Assembly: GCA_963965975.1 (NCBI GenBank)
Contig: OZ014423.1
Span: forward strand, 2,728,001-2,792,000
From: Xestospongia bergquistia
Lineage: Eukaryota > Porifera > Demospongiae > Haplosclerida > Petrosiidae
Direction of reading: 5' to 3'
Length of the DNA: 64,000 nt
Shown: positions 13,101 to 35,241 of the stretch, piece by piece
How positions within the stretch are numbered: position 1 is the first letter of the stretch
Layout of the letters: each line of letters starts with the position of its first letter
The notes under the pieces: model-generated
The model's input: the letters and a program-made list of their open reading frames with translations, nothing else
What the model was told of the DNA's origin: nothing
Database searches by the model: none
Made by a program: the position numbers and the translations under genes

Positions 13101-14821
13101 AATACTAGATGCAGACAATGTATAGTATACCAACTACTGTATGGTATCAAAACTGATGAAGAAGTGCATAATAATAGTCAAAATGTTACCAACCAAAGAT
13201 CAAAAGCTGAATATCTCTCTTTAAATAATAAAATTAGAGGGATGGTTAGAAATTTGGACTGGAAATTTATTAGTCATGAAGTGGTCATTAATAAGTATGG
13301 GGTTGTGCCATTGAATACAGTGACTACAGCTGTATTTTAGGTGTCTAAATGTAACAGTTGGCACTGCAGTAGACTTTGAACACCATCAAGCACCCATTGT
13401 CTATTTACTTTAGCCAAAAGCCTCCACAAAGAACCCAAGAGTAGGCCAAGGTAAGTAAAATTGCCATAACTTTAAAACAAAACTATTTATTGCAAATGCC
13501 TACATTTTCTTTTCTATCAACTAGCAACTTACTGTGAACCCTGACATTATTCTCATCATCTGTACTTATTTTCTATGTCATGTTCTGAGCATTTTAAACT
13601 TTTTAGTCTAGACATTATGTTTGCAAATAGATAACATGATAGACCCTAACTTTTGGGATCTGTGCACAAATTTTCAAAGCTTTAGAGATCACAGACACAG
13701 ATGTAGCTGTTTATAGTGCTTTGTCATGGTAACAAACAGACAGACAGACAAACTGAGTACTGTAACCCTCACACATCAATGATAAATAACAAACACTACA
13801 ACATTACTAACCATTTTCATTTCTGTCAATCACTTCCACAATTTGTCCAGCAGTCAAACTACACTCAGTATTCTTTTGTTTCTTATAGTCAGCAATAGCA
13901 GTATACTGCTCTAACAAAATAGGATCACTAATTTCATTTGCAGAATTTGATTTCTTTGACTTTTCCTTTTTCCTAAAGAGAAGAGAAACAATAGTACTGT
14001 CAATATGAATGGTAGCAAAGTTGACCACATTTTTTATTACATAAACAAGAAATTAGTTGAGGAGGGTGATATCCCAGCCAAGCCAAGATATTCAGGAAAT
14101 AGCAGGTCATACATGAAAAATGTTTATTGTAACTAGAGATCTATACATACTTGGGAGGATTGATATCTTCAGGAGTGACTTCAAAGAAGTTGAGAATGTA
14201 AGGATCTTGAGACAATTCTTGTGGCAATCGTATCAAAGCCTAAATAAATGTTATAAATAATGTTATTATGACTGGGTCCACCATATGTACCTGACAATAG
14301 TCACTTATAGGTCCCATTCTTTTCTCAGCAACACTACGAACATTACTCCGGCCAAACATCTTTTTCCCTTGCAAGTGTTAACAATAAATGTCATATAATA
14401 CAATATAGGATTTACCTGGTAAAAATGGAATACAACGATCAACTGGATTTTTAGAACCAGCTTGAATAGGGAATTTCTCAAGTAGACCACACTGCAAAGT
14501 AATGTGAATGAATACATAATAATAAGAGGCATAATACAATGCAGATATAACTTCAAGAACAAAAACCTTTGTTATGCTGTCAGCAGATTAAGTGCTTATT
14601 ATGTCTTCCAAATACTTACTTGAAACTCAAAGAAGTGGCTATATCGTCTGTATATTAATGTACGGGTCCCTTCTGACCATACTACCTCAATCACATAGAC
14701 CTAATGATGATGATGATGATATAAAGTTGTATATGAGGTGGGAGACACTTACATAATGCTTCGAAGGATAACGTCTCTTTTCTATATCTATCACCTTTGC
14801 TTCTAGCACCGTCTTTCCCAT
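10159..14821 (-). CDS. SH3PXD2A: TKS5-like PX and five-SH3 adaptor (SH3PXD2 family)
   Basis: Twelve exons (14753-14821, 14620-14700, 14416-14491, 14291-14367, 14151-14239, 13812-13972, 12847-12938, 12658-12800, 12523-12610, 12290-12452, 12188-12231, 10159-12141) join to 3,066 nt, 1,021 residues; human TKS5 is about 1,130. Residues 1-125 are a PX phosphoinositide-binding domain (EKRRYPSKHYVYVIEVVWSE, IYRRYSHFFEFQ, FLPGKKMFGRS). Five SH3 domains follow, each with GWWF/GWWK and GWVP/GYVP/GWAP signatures: about 158-212, 224-280, 430-488, 882-939 and 964-1021 at the extreme C terminus. Between SH3-3 and SH3-4 lies a Ser/Pro/Lys-rich linker with many PxxP motifs. In vertebrates the family organises podosomes and NADPH oxidases under Src control. 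The symbol denotes the family, since SH3PXD2A and 2B split later. The gene is divergent from the MTMR gene. Confidence 0.9.
13733..13776. repeat. Dispersed CAGA-repeat element in TKS5 intron
   Basis: A short run of CAGA units followed by TACTGTAACCCTC lies in the 873-bp intron 12939-13811. A clearly related copy occurs at 53409-53451 near the Helentron remnant. This points to a dispersed repeat rather than a simple microsatellite. Nothing else is recognised in this intron. Confidence 0.55.
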
Positions 14822-14958
14822 TACTTGTTGGAGTAATCTTTCAAATGATAAACGTAGGAGACAAGTGACTATGCAAATCTTAGTATACGCCCTAATTAAT
14901 CAAGCCACACCTTCATTCTTACAAAAGCTCGGCCCAGGGACGAGGCTAGAAAAGGAGA
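14822..14958. promoter_or_regulatory. Putative bidirectional promoter TKS5 / MTMR
   Basis: 137 bp separate the two opposite ATGs. No TATA box is visible. The shared-promoter role is inferred from spacing and repeated divergent layout. Confidence 0.5.
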
Positions 14959-17900
14959 ATGGATAGTAGGATAAAGACGCCGAAGGTAAGGTCGTAATAT
15001 TTTAGTTCATCAGTATTATCACATTATAATTTTGATGTTAGGTTGAGCGTGTGCTGTTACATCAACGTCACCGCATTAGAGAATATGTGACTGGCACTCT
15101 CTGCTTAACTGATCGACATCTTATATTCATAGAACCAACTGGTCTAAAAGAAACGTGGGTAAGCTGTCCTGTTTATTTGCTATAATACTGTGTGCAAATC
15201 AATGTGTGTACCCAACCCTCAACATAAACACACGAATGTCCTGATTTATGGTGTGGTCAAGGTATTATTTATTTATTTTAATGAAGAAAGTGTCCAGTGC
15301 TAGTAATAGAACGTCGTACTCTAATGTGAAATTAATACCTTTAGGTTTCAATGTTAAGGTTTAGAGTCTATGGTATAGTATTAAATTCCTATTAAAATAC
15401 AGCATTCAATTAATAGCATTCTAGACACTAGACACTGTCTTTAATGAATGTGTGCATGTTGCTTTCCAATCTCAATTCTATATATAGGTTCTCTACCATC
15501 ACATTCTCTCAGTTGAACGACAATCATTGACAACCAAGGGTTATCCCTTAATTATTGAGACAAAGACTTTTCAACAGTTATGTTTAATAATTCCACGAGA
15601 AAGTGACTGTCAAGGAATAATGGAAACTATTAGTTTATTTGCTCAACCAGGTAATATAAAGAGTGATTGGAATGTATTTTGGTTAATAACCATAGTTTTT
15701 ATATGTGATTATCTCTCTTATCAGAGAAATATGAAGATCTATTTGCCTATCAGTACAAACCCAATACAGAGGGTATTCCTCAATCTAGTGGCTGGAATCT
15801 CTATGATGCTGTTGCAGAGTATAGTAGAATGGGAGTACCTAATGCTCATTGGAAACAGACTCCACTTAATCATAGCTATGAGGTTCTATAAATATGTTTT
15901 AGTAGCATTACACTCTCTACCATGTAGATGTGTGAGACATACAGCAGTGTTCTGTTTGTTCCATCATCTGCTGACTCCACTGTAATTTTAGGTAGTGCCA
16001 AGTTTCGAAGCAAAGGCAGACTACCAGTACTGTCATATTATCATAGTGCTAAAAATGTAAGGGTGTGATACAGTCCTTATGTATCTGTCTCCCTAGTCTG
16101 CTCTATGTCGATGTAGTCAACCTTTGTCATATATCATACGACGCTCACCTGAAGATGAAGCTATGATACAAGCCATTGTAGATGCTAATTCTAATTCATC
16201 ATTTATATATCTCCTTGACACAAGGCCAAAGGTGTGTTATTGTACATCAAAGATCTCAGTGTAGAATTTTATATAATCTTTTTTTTATTTAGCTCAATGC
16301 AATGGCAAACAAAGCAGCTCACAAAGGAGGATATGAAAATACTGACAATTACACTAATGTACATTATCAGTTTTATAATATACAGAATATTCATGTTATG
16401 AGAGAAAGTCTACAGAAAGTAATTGAAAGTCAGTGGGATGATGTACATAAATACATTGTACATGATTATTTTCTGTTCAGCTGTCCACTCTTCTGCTGGA
16501 GTTAGCACTGTTTTATCTGGTCTAGAAAATTCTTCATGGTTAAAGCATATTCACCTTATTATGGAAACTGGAGTCTTTATATCTAAGGTCCTTCATGTCA
16601 ATCTAAAATGAAAAAGAAGAACTACTTTTATCTTTATCTTGTAGGCTCTTTATAATGAAGGAGTTAGTGTACTAGTTCATTGCTCAGATGGATGGGATAG
16701 AACAGCTCAAACATGTGCTCTAGCTTCATTATTAATGGATTCCTATTACAGAACTATCCATGGTTTTATGGTATGAAATAGAGTATGAAATAACTTGTAT
16801 CTTTCCACACAGATCTTGATAGAAAAAGAATGGCTCTCATTTGGTCATAAGTTTTCCATACGAAGTGGGCATCTTAATGGAGATAGCAAAGAAGTCTCAC
16901 CTATTTTTACTCAGTTTTTAGATTCAGTCTGGCAAGTAAGTTGGAAAGCTATGACTGTTTCAAAGATTATGGATTTGCAAAATGAAAAAATGATGGATTG
17001 ATATCTCCACTTATACAAATCTAATAATGTACACACATTTTATACAGTTTGTGTCACTTGCAAACAAAATAATTTAATATTCAGCTATAACTGAATTCAA
17101 TTCACATGACTAAGAGCTCAGGCTATGTGATCAGCCAAACCTATTGTAATTTTCAATCATGCCACAGCCTCAACAGACCACCTGTTACATAAAATGTGCC
17201 AAAATCAGGTGTAAAATCACATTATATGTTAGCACCTTTTTTGTGCCAATATGGAATGTGATGCTAACATATCAAACTATATTTAATTTGTTTATAGGTT
17301 CTTGTCCAGTTTCCCACTTATTTCCAATTCAATGAATTGTTCCTCATAACTCTTCATGATCATCTCTTTTCCTGTCAGTTTGGTACCTTTTTAGGTAATA
17401 ATGAGAGAGAAAGAAAACTTAACAAGTTAGTTTGTATAGCTACATAGCAGTATGTTGCTTATATACAGGTTAAGTGAAAACACATATTCATTGTGGGGCT
17501 ATATATGGACACACTTAGATGATTTTGTTAACCCTCTTTATGAAAGAGAAGAGCAGGAGCAATTGCTAACACCAAAAATTGATGTACCTTTCCTAAGGTA
17601 TGTTGGGAATAGCCACTATGTCACTTTATTTTTGTCTTAAGTTTCTGGCAAGGTCTCTACTGCCGTCATGACAATGGACCACATCCTCATGAATTATGGG
17701 AAGAGTTAGCCAGCAGCCTTTCACAGCAAAATGAATGTTTAGAAGACCATATCAAGTTTTTAGAACAGGTTGGACCAGTGAATCTTCTATCATGGGAATG
17801 TTATAACATGTATCTTTCATCATAGCATAAGGACAATTTAAAAGGGAAATTACAGGGTTATCAAAATGATCTACCTTCTAATCCTCATCTATCATCATCT

Positions 17901-18538
17901 TTTAATCCACCAGACAATGTCTTTGTTAGATCAGATGAAACAATAACATCAACTAAATTAGATGAAGAAAATACTACAGTACAAGAAGTGATGGTAAAAC
18001 CAAAACATTCTGATACTGAAAGCACAAAACCAAATAATGAAGATGAACTTTCTTCTGTACCTAAAGACAAGTCTGTACTGACTGATGGTGGACACCATGA
18101 TCGTTTACGTTCACTTCTGTTACATATTCCCGAAATGAATCTTCCATGGCATCCTATGAGGGGAACAGTGCAATGTGGCTGTGGTGCTGCCTTCACATTC
18201 TCAATGAGAAAGGTAAGAATCAATTAAATTTCCACTAATATTTCAATAAGTTATCATTCAAATGTGCACATCTGCACATTAATTTTATCGTTTGTCTTTC
18301 ATTTTAGTATCACTGTAGTTACTGTGGCAGTATAAATTGTAACATGTGTGGAAGTTACCATGCTCCTCTCCCTTACATGGCCACACCTACATCACGCAGG
18401 GTGTGCAAAGTATGTTCAAAGCTGATGGCTACAATTAAAGAAGAGGTATGTTCATCTCAATATGGTAGTCCATAAGTATACTAAAGTGTTCTGGTTTGAG
18501 CATTACCTTTTATCTTCCTTTAGGCACTTACGAATTAG
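14959..18538 (+). CDS. MTMR6: Myotubularin-related phosphatase, MTMR6/7/8 type, with divergent FYVE finger
   Basis: Sixteen exons run from 14959-14985 to 18524-18538 and total 2,145 nt, 714 residues. The first 105 residues form the PH-GRAM domain ([22 protein letters not shown]). The phosphatase core has [36 protein letters not shown] and [12 protein letters not shown]. The active site HCSDGWDRT places the catalytic cysteine at residue 337 and arginine at 343, so the enzyme should be active on PI3P and PI(3,5)P2. [21 protein letters not shown] and ENTYSLW follow. A coiled segment and an acidic linker lead to a C-terminal FYVE-like finger (about 650-705). The closest human relatives are MTMR6, 7 and 8, and the symbol marks that subfamily. 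A GTCAGT donor is used after exon seven. Confidence 0.92.
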
Positions 18539-19122
18539 TATGAAGAAATTACTATTAATAATTATATTGGCACTGGGTTATATAATTTCTTCTACCATGT
18601 GTGCATTTAATATTATAATTTATTGGCAGCAGCATGTACAAGATATTTAGAATTACTTGTTGATAGTGTGCAAGTTAATTGTGGTAACTTCCTTTATCAG
18701 TGGTATCAAACAGCTACAATCTGGGTAGCATTCAAGATTTAAAATACTGCTATAATAATTAACACGAGTAGAATTTAAACAGTAGTATTTGACAACAACT
18801 TGCAATTGTAAAGTTAGGTATAATATAATAAGACAGATGAATAAAAGCGAAATAGACTTTACACATAATAGTTACACTGAATAGTCAAAGTAAATAAAAC
18901 AAAAAAACAGTCAACAATGGGTGGAGTTTGACAAACAATGAGGTAATTAATTTCAGTATGTACATGAATGTAAAGCACATTAATATAAACCACACCCCCT
19001 AATAGTATAGAAAGTGATATAGTGACACAGATGATGTCATTGCTTGTATATATCAGAACAGTCACATATTTAGCCACTATATATAGAAAGCACAAATAAT
19101 AAATCATATGTCCAAGGATATA
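18539..19122. other. Convergent intergenic region MTMR / Ig-FN3 receptor
   Basis: 584 bp between two converging stop codons. It contains only AT-rich sequence and short open frames without motifs. Confidence 0.6.
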
Positions 19123-22100
19123 TTATACTGCTGTGATCCCAGCCTCCTTCATGGGCCATTCCATACCATGCTGATGCTGGTGATGTCTATAAGACTGAGA
19201 CAATAAGAAAGAATAGTAATATTATATAGTTCTAATATTACTATTCTATCATATAAATTGATAACAACGTACACATTCTAGATATTAAGATACTTGAATA
19301 TTAACCATTTTTACATCTTAGATATTAAATCCAGTATATAAGAAACTTTTAAGTTTAAATTTCACAAAAGGGTCTCATTTCAATTGTTTGTCTTTGGAGA
19401 TAAAGTTGCTTCACTTTAAGCAATGAAAAGGTCAGACTTAACAAGCTTTCTTTATTACTGATTTGATCAAAGAAAACAAATTTGGAACCCATTTACTAAG
19501 ATTTGTAGCTACAAACCAGCTGTATTCAAGTCATAATTATTTAAATTTAGATAGATGGATAGGTATACTATAATCTTAACCCATGCAAGCAAAACTATCT
19601 CCAAATAATTATATAGAAATAATTATACATGTTTACTGACAAGCACACTCACCATACAACTTCTGCCAGGAGATGGAGCTCTTTGCTGAGAATATGGGTA
19701 ACCATTCATGCCATTACTAAAGAAAAAACGAAGATAGTTATACTTGCTGAAAAACTATATACGTAATAAAATACAATACACAACCTTGGCAGTAGAAAAA
19801 GCAATACACACTAAGAGATGCCATTGATCACGAGGAATGTGATCTCGTGAATTTCGTTAATCAATAAAATGGCTGCCGCTTGAAGTGAGAAACCAGTACG
19901 ATAAGAAATACATTCTAACTGTAAAGTTTAATCATATAGATATAGGTAAAAGTATTATACTAGTGTAGCTAATAAATTTCTTCTCACAAGAAAAGAAAAT
20001 TAAATCGATACACACAGACACGTGGGATTTTATTACATGAGATAACTCAAAGAATAACACCACAAGTATTTAATTTGTGATGTGTGGTATGTATTTATGT
20101 ATACTAATTACACCCACTACTAATTTCCAGCGGCAAGGTGAACGCGAACAGACTATAAAAGTATTAGCTGTGACTTTTACCTAATTTCTCACTACTTAAG
20201 TACATCCTCTTTTGATAATATGCAAAGATTTGGATGATATAGAGTGAACTATTTGTGAGATTGATTTAGGGGACTAATTTGATTACATGTGTACATGTGC
20301 TCACACACACATAAACACAGACACGCAGGGAGAAAGAGAGAGAAACTATTATAAACCATGCAGCAAGGTTAACACACAGGGATTTGATGATTTGTTATTT
20401 ATCACACAGAGTTAATGTTCTACTTACTGTGGTATAGGATCCAAGGATTGATGAGGACTATCAAAGTCACCACCACCTTTCTTTGTATGCTTGATACCAT
20501 AATATAGACCACACCCACCAAATACAAAGAATACCAGTAGTACAGCTCCAACCACTATCACACCTATAGCCCAACCAGGTATAACTAAGGAAAAACATAC
20601 ATATTACATTTAATAGTAATGTCAACATCAAGTCTGTGAAAGGTTGACCAAGTTAAAATAAGCAGAGGGTCTTTTAAATAGAATTAGTACTACCAACAAC
20701 AAACAGTCAAGTGTCTCACCTTTTTTGTTGATAACAGCACCAACAACACTTTGACAGCTGCTCCTATCCCCGACACCAATATCTGTACTGGTGGTAGTTC
20801 CAAGTTGACAATCAGATTTGCTACTACCACTATTAAGGAGAGCAATCACACAGAATTGGTAGGTATCACTAGCATTGAGGTCAGAGAAACATTGCTCTGT
20901 ACTTGTCAATAAGGTCACATTAAATTTGTAGACATCATGAAAAACAACATTATCAGGTCCATGAATTTCAACTAGACTTATTTGAATAGTGAGACTTTTG
21001 ACATACTCACGACCAGTCAAGGTCCATCCAACAACAACTTTAGTGTTACTTAATTCCACTGTTGTCTGGACTGTCACCAGATTAGCGTTGGGATCTGAAA
21101 TATATGACAATAAGTTGAGATAGTATACTATCAATGGATACTTAGGCAGGAAAAGAATTGGTATAATGCTAAGACATTTCTGCCTGGTACATGCACTATG
21201 TCAGATGGACCTAAAAAAGTCACACCCAATTTAAAGGACTTGTGGTAACAGTTAATATTAATTCAATTATTGTGATGACCATCAGCATTTACTTTAGGTT
21301 AATTTCATTCATCTCTCTGCATACAACAAAAGAATAAAATGATGAGAAATGGACAAACCCATATACATACAAATGTGGCCAAAGCTTCTAAGTTTAAAGT
21401 CTATAATGCTCAAATTCCATTCTCACTTAGCATATCTATATAATAACATACCATCTCTATTAGCTGGAGACTCAACTAGAGCACTATAATTACTGGAGCC
21501 CCATTTGTTCTTTGCTTGTACTCTGAAGAAATATGTCGATGAACTATCAACTCCTGTCAGATTAAAGTAGGGTATGTCAGTCTCCTCTGTATATGGTGTG
21601 GAATCAGCAGAATTAATAGAGTACTTGACTTGATATGCTGTTACTGGGGCATGCTCCAAAACAGGAGGAGACTAAGGAAAACAAGTCATGAACACATTAG
21701 GTAAAATTGTGCAAAAATAGTAACTAGACCTAAACTTGTCATTACAAAGGGTCACTTACAAATAGTTGCTATACAGCAATGTTCAATACATTGATGTAGT
21801 TCTTCATGCATTAGAAATATTTTATCTACATAATAATTTTTTAAACTTGGCCATATCAATTAACAATTGTGTTTAACTTGGAAGCGATACTTAAGATAGT
21901 GACATGCATTGATGTATACCTGCCAATGAAGATGAATATCATCTATATTTTGTGTCCTGCTTCGTTTTACAGTTATCCCTTTTGGAACATCTTGAGGTTC
22001 TAATAAGTGATAAACAAGACTATTAACAAACAATGTATTACTGTCATCACAATACTGCTTATATGTAACTACCATTCTCAGTTACTAACAGACATATCCA

Positions 22101-25100
22101 ATAACTTTTATTATAACACAGTAAACTGTATTCCTTAATTAATTACATAAGCCTCTTAACACACATGAATTAAGAGTATTGTATGGTCTATCCCTTTCCA
22201 TATATGGTGTTCCATTTTAGTAACCAGTAAGTGTAGGAGAGGTGACTTTAGGTACTACTATTATAATAAAGTTTGATGTTTGCCAAATTGTTAAAGGTTA
22301 AAATTACTTCAAAGGAATTCTACGTATAGCTATTTCTAATATAATAGATATATAAATGTGACATCTTGACATATTATGTTGTAACTTAAAGACACATAGA
22401 AATATTATAATAAAATACACACAACTCACCAGCAAAAGTAGTGAAGGTCTCGATGTTAGTATACATGCCATATCCTTTATCATTCATGGCCCTCATCTGA
22501 AAGTCATACATAACTCCTGGAGACAAGTCTAGTTAACCAGAAAAGATAATAGCAACACTATAATTAATGATTACTTTCAAAGTTATAGCTAAGATTAATG
22601 GCATTAACATCTGTGAGAATTCGCATCAATTTCCAATTTTCACCAGTGTTTGCGCGCCGACTACTAAACTTTATGATTAAAGAGAAGTAATAAAAAGAAT
22701 TAATCATATATAGCTTACTTCATACTGTGTGACAATAGCATCAGCAAATGTGAAAGCCCATTTAAGAGAGACACTGGTATTTGTAGATGCAGCTTTATCA
22801 ATCTGGAAGCCAGTGATATTAGGAGCTACAAATAAAAATTCATTCATTGCTTAGAATACTAAGTATATTCAGTGGTATAACTCAAGCTAGGAATAAGTGA
22901 GAAAGAAATGGTTGTACCATTCAATAGGCATTGCAATCCTGCAAATTTAATATAGCAATAATATAATTGTAAACATTGTCCTAAGATTTTGATAGTACTG
23001 TTGTTGATAACTTTGAAGACTGAAGAGTTGGCAAAAGCTATGATCTGCTCAATGATATTTCTCAATTAACAGACTCAGAAGCTTCACTCACTAATGATAC
23101 TCATTGTTTGCTATGTACATCTGCAGTGACCATATGCAGGTTAACTTTATTGGTCACTCTCATAAGTCAATTAAAACAATGTAATAAAATGAAGAAAGTA
23201 GACATACAAATATAGTTAACATATGGTTCAAACCAATGTTAGGACTGACCACCTGATACACTGCATGGCCAGGTGGGTAAAAACAGGAGCACTAGATACT
23301 CAGGAGGTTGGTAATCCCATATGAAAGGAATGACATTCTTCACACTCAACATGAGGTCATGCACAATTTGCATATTATTAATGAGTGCTCATGCAAGCAT
23401 TCTCTAACTGTAGCAAAAAGATGAGAAGCAGTTGAAAGTGTCTTTTATAGCAAAAGCAAGAAACAAAGAGGAAAAAACAGTAATACTACAGTACCAAGAT
23501 ATGAGGCCACAGCCAATTTAGGTTGATAACATTCTCATTCTTTAAATGCCACAAAACACTGTTACACAATAAATTTAATGATAATCTGTGTCATTATCAC
23601 ACTAACCTGATTGACATATTCCTATGTTGCTTTCCCTTAAATAATTTCCATTTCTCACTCGACAACGATACAATTGAGGAGAACAATCCTGTATTGTTAA
23701 TTCTGCTGAAGCCTCATAATTTAAAGTAGAAAGTAATGCATTATTTATAGTTGTTGTAACACCAGAAACACTAATTACATTCCCTCTAACAACTTTCCAC
23801 AATGAGATTTCACTGATATTAGGATATGCAATAGCACTGCAGTGAATCATTATGGGTCCTTTTGTTAAAGTTGGGTCAGTTAAATTTGGAGTTGTTGATA
23901 GCGTAATAAGAGCAGGAACTAAATGAATATTTTAAACAAAAGAAGTTTCTATTAATGTCATGAAAAGCACATAGAGAATATACAAGCCTCTCATAAGGAT
24001 CAACCTACATTGTAGTCAAGACTATTTACTTAATATTTTAAGTATACATACTAAGATTATCCAGCAATAAATTGTTTAATATGACTTACATTGTATCAGT
24101 ACTTCATATTCAATAGTCATATTTCCAGCAATGTTTGATATATTGGCTGTATAATGCCCACGGTCACTATCAGTCACTCTAGTAACTATGAAGGTGTTTC
24201 CTTCACGTATCATTACTCCATCTTTAAACCACTGAAGAGTAGCTACAGAATAGAGAGATCTTTGTAGCGAGTTTAGTAAATATATTTTACTAACCAGGTG
24301 GTAATCCATGAGTAACTGTGGGCTGTAGTATCATTTCATCACCTTCATTATATGTAAATGTTCCTGGCTCTCTCTGTAATGTTGGAGGCACTATATGGTA
24401 TAATAATTATAGTAATAACAATATATACTATCAAATCTATCAAAGTCTACTATATACAATGTTATAAATAAATCAGCAACATATTGAAATAATATCCAGA
24501 TTTAGTCATCTAAAATTGTTCATTGACTCCTTTGTTCTAAAGGACTAGTTCAATTTCAGTAAACAGGACCTGAAAGCAATAAAACTAAGCAGCTTATATT
24601 CAGACACAAGCAATACATCCCTCCCTATCATCAAACAATTATGGTATGTGTAGGGGGAGAAAATTAAACTGACAACAACAAGATATGATTGTAAAAAATC
24701 ATCCCAAGACAGCTTTGTGGTTGCTGGTGTTGCTGATCAAACAGCAAAGATGCCACAATTACTGAAGACTTAAAAGATACCAGTAACTACAGTGCTGTTT
24801 CCACATTGCTAAATGCTTTAGTTAGTCATACCCATGTGCACAGTTTAATTTGATTCATCAGTCTCAAAAGTCACAAATAAAAATGAGAAATAGATATAAA
24901 GATATAACAACATAATACAAGGTCCAAAACAATCTTAGACATTCACAATAATGGATTGATAATTTGATGAACACAGAAAAAAACTAGGGTTTGAAAACTC
25001 AGAGGAATATCAATTATTTAATTCAACTTTGTAATACAACATCCTGCAACTGAATGCATTAGAACAATCACTTAATTCACAGTAATAGACACAGTCAGTA

Positions 25101-26820
25101 TGTGACAACAAGCATTTAACAGTTATTAAGGAAAGAATTACACTACATTTATTACTTTAACAACTACTTTGTCTTGTACAAAGCATGCTATACTTTGAAC
25201 TAGCAAATCATCCCTCATCCCTTTCATCCTCCCCTTAAATAACCTAGCCCCCAAGATAACATGACAAGTGTTATATGACAGTGGCCACGGTAATACTTTT
25301 GATATTATATGTTTATACTTGTTGCATGGCCTTATAGCCCCTTACTATAAAATAAGTATGATAAAAATAATAATATTAGTACCTACAATGAAGTATCTTT
25401 CATAATATATGCTATATAGTCATATTATCATAACATATTTATTTTGTTAAAAACATTACATCAATCTAATTAACTTCTAATATATAGTACTCTATCCCAT
25501 GATAGTGTGTAATTTAATATCCCACAAATTCTGTGCAAGACTCCCTCAGTTCACAAGGGACTGAACAAATGCAAAGGGAGTGGTATAGTGGATATCAAGA
25601 GACACTAAGACTGACTAGACACAATGACATAATATCAGTACATAGTACTTGTAGTAGTAAATAAGCAGATGTTCCCAATAGAATAATGCCCATTACAGGA
25701 CAGACCACATCAGCATGTCCTACCACCACATATGCATAAACTATGCAACATATATATCATTCCAGTGGAGTAGTAACAAGTCATCAAAGGACTAGATACA
25801 TAAGTAGGGAGTCAATGAGCTTACTACATAAATGAAGAATGTATAATTTAATCTTACCAGCTTCAATAATGTCAAAATTGACATAACAACGATCAAAATT
25901 TTGTACAAAAAGGTCAAATTGATATGTTCCATTGTAGTTAGACTGAAAATTATGAAGTGTAAACATTCCAGAATCAACATCCAATGTGCACATAGGGTTG
26001 TTTGCACATTGTACAACATCTCCAGAAGGAAGTCTTCGAACTTGTAAATTATTACGTGGAATAGTTGTATGTGTGCATGTTATATTAACATTGCCACCAA
26101 GGGGAACATAGGTGATGTTAGGAGGGAGACTGGTAAACTGATCACGTTGACACTCTGAAAAAGAAGAACAAAGATTTAAACGGGGAAATGCAAGTAATGC
26201 TATTTCATAATGATGTAACACTTGTCAACCATACTTGGTACAAAAGCATAATGTGTAAACTTGTCAAATGTGCACACTGTTACTTACTAAACTAAAAGCA
26301 GTGTTGAAACAAGAAGTGTACATTGATGCTAAGAATTATACAACTTCTATCTCTTCATCATGTTTATTAATAGTTTATCTTTGAAGTGGAGATCAAACAC
26401 TAGAAAATCACTCCTATATGGCTCCACTACTATAAGGGCATCATTACAAATTAAGTTTCAAATACCATAACTAATATATCCTTCATCAAAATTACAACAA
26501 TAACTGAAAGCCCTGTTCTAGGACATTATGACAAGTCAGAACACAAATTAGAGGGGGGAGGGGGTTGTGCTATGCCTGTAGGCTCTCCTTACCACCATTT
26601 TAACGCAATATGACAAGCACTATTATCCTAACTGTTTTCTTTGAGACTAACAATTATGCCATCATCAAGACCAAATTTTAATACAGCGCTGATCACTGTA
26701 TCAAAGAGCTAGTTGAGAGTTTAATATTATAATGGCTATACTATTAAGCTTACCAGGTATATTTGATGGTACGAGGTCTCCGCGCGACAGAACAACTAGT
26801 AGCAAAATAAGATAAATCAT
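19123..26820 (-). CDS. Single-pass receptor with Ig and fibronectin III domains
   Basis: Fourteen exons (26754-26820, 25858-26154, 24295-24390, 24090-24242, 23607-23918, 22719-22825, 22575-22668, 22430-22528, 21920-21999, 21452-21671, 20720-21094, 20428-20584, 19653-19716, 19123-19194) join to 2,193 nt, 730 residues. MIYLILLLVVLS is a signal peptide. Three Ig-like modules follow (VNITCTH; TLQWFKDG with DRGHYTANISN; IHCSAIAYP with YRCRV), then three FN3-type modules (SLKWAF; TAYQVKYS with YFFRVQAKNKWGSSNYS; VVVGWTL with YQFCVIALLNSG). The membrane helix is GWAIGVIVVGAVLLVFFVFG, followed by a short cytoplasmic tail of about 60 residues ending ITAV, a class I PDZ ligand form. Many N-x-S/T sites are present. 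No kinase or phosphatase domain is seen. It looks like an adhesion or guidance-type receptor, with no orthologue identified. Confidence 0.85.
24391..25857. other. 1.5-kb intron of the Ig/FN3 receptor
   Basis: The intron separates the first and second Ig modules. I see no exon, RNA gene or clear repeat in it. Confidence 0.55.
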
Positions 26821-27101
26821 AGTTAGCGGTTTAGGGTGGTTATCGAGGTAATGGTATAGACAGTCTGGGTACAGTCACTAAAACAGCTTAGAACAAAAAA
26901 AGCGAAACCTCACTGAATGTGGCTCTAGCGATAGTTAATTAATGACTAATAAAATTATTAAAATACCATACCGTAATGATATTCATAAGTTATTAAAATT
27001 AATTAAAATTCTATATTTTACATTGTACTTTATCAAAGATCAAAATTTGATTTTAAACAAATATACAAAAAAGATGTATGAACTGCAATGATAGGTTTCT
27101 T
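26821..27101. other. Short intergenic region LETM1 stop to receptor ATG
   Basis: Both genes lie on the minus strand, with 281 bp between the LETM1 stop and the receptor start. This holds the LETM1 3' UTR and the receptor promoter. No canonical AATAAA for LETM1 is seen here. Confidence 0.55.
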
Positions 27102-35241
<8,140 letters not shown>

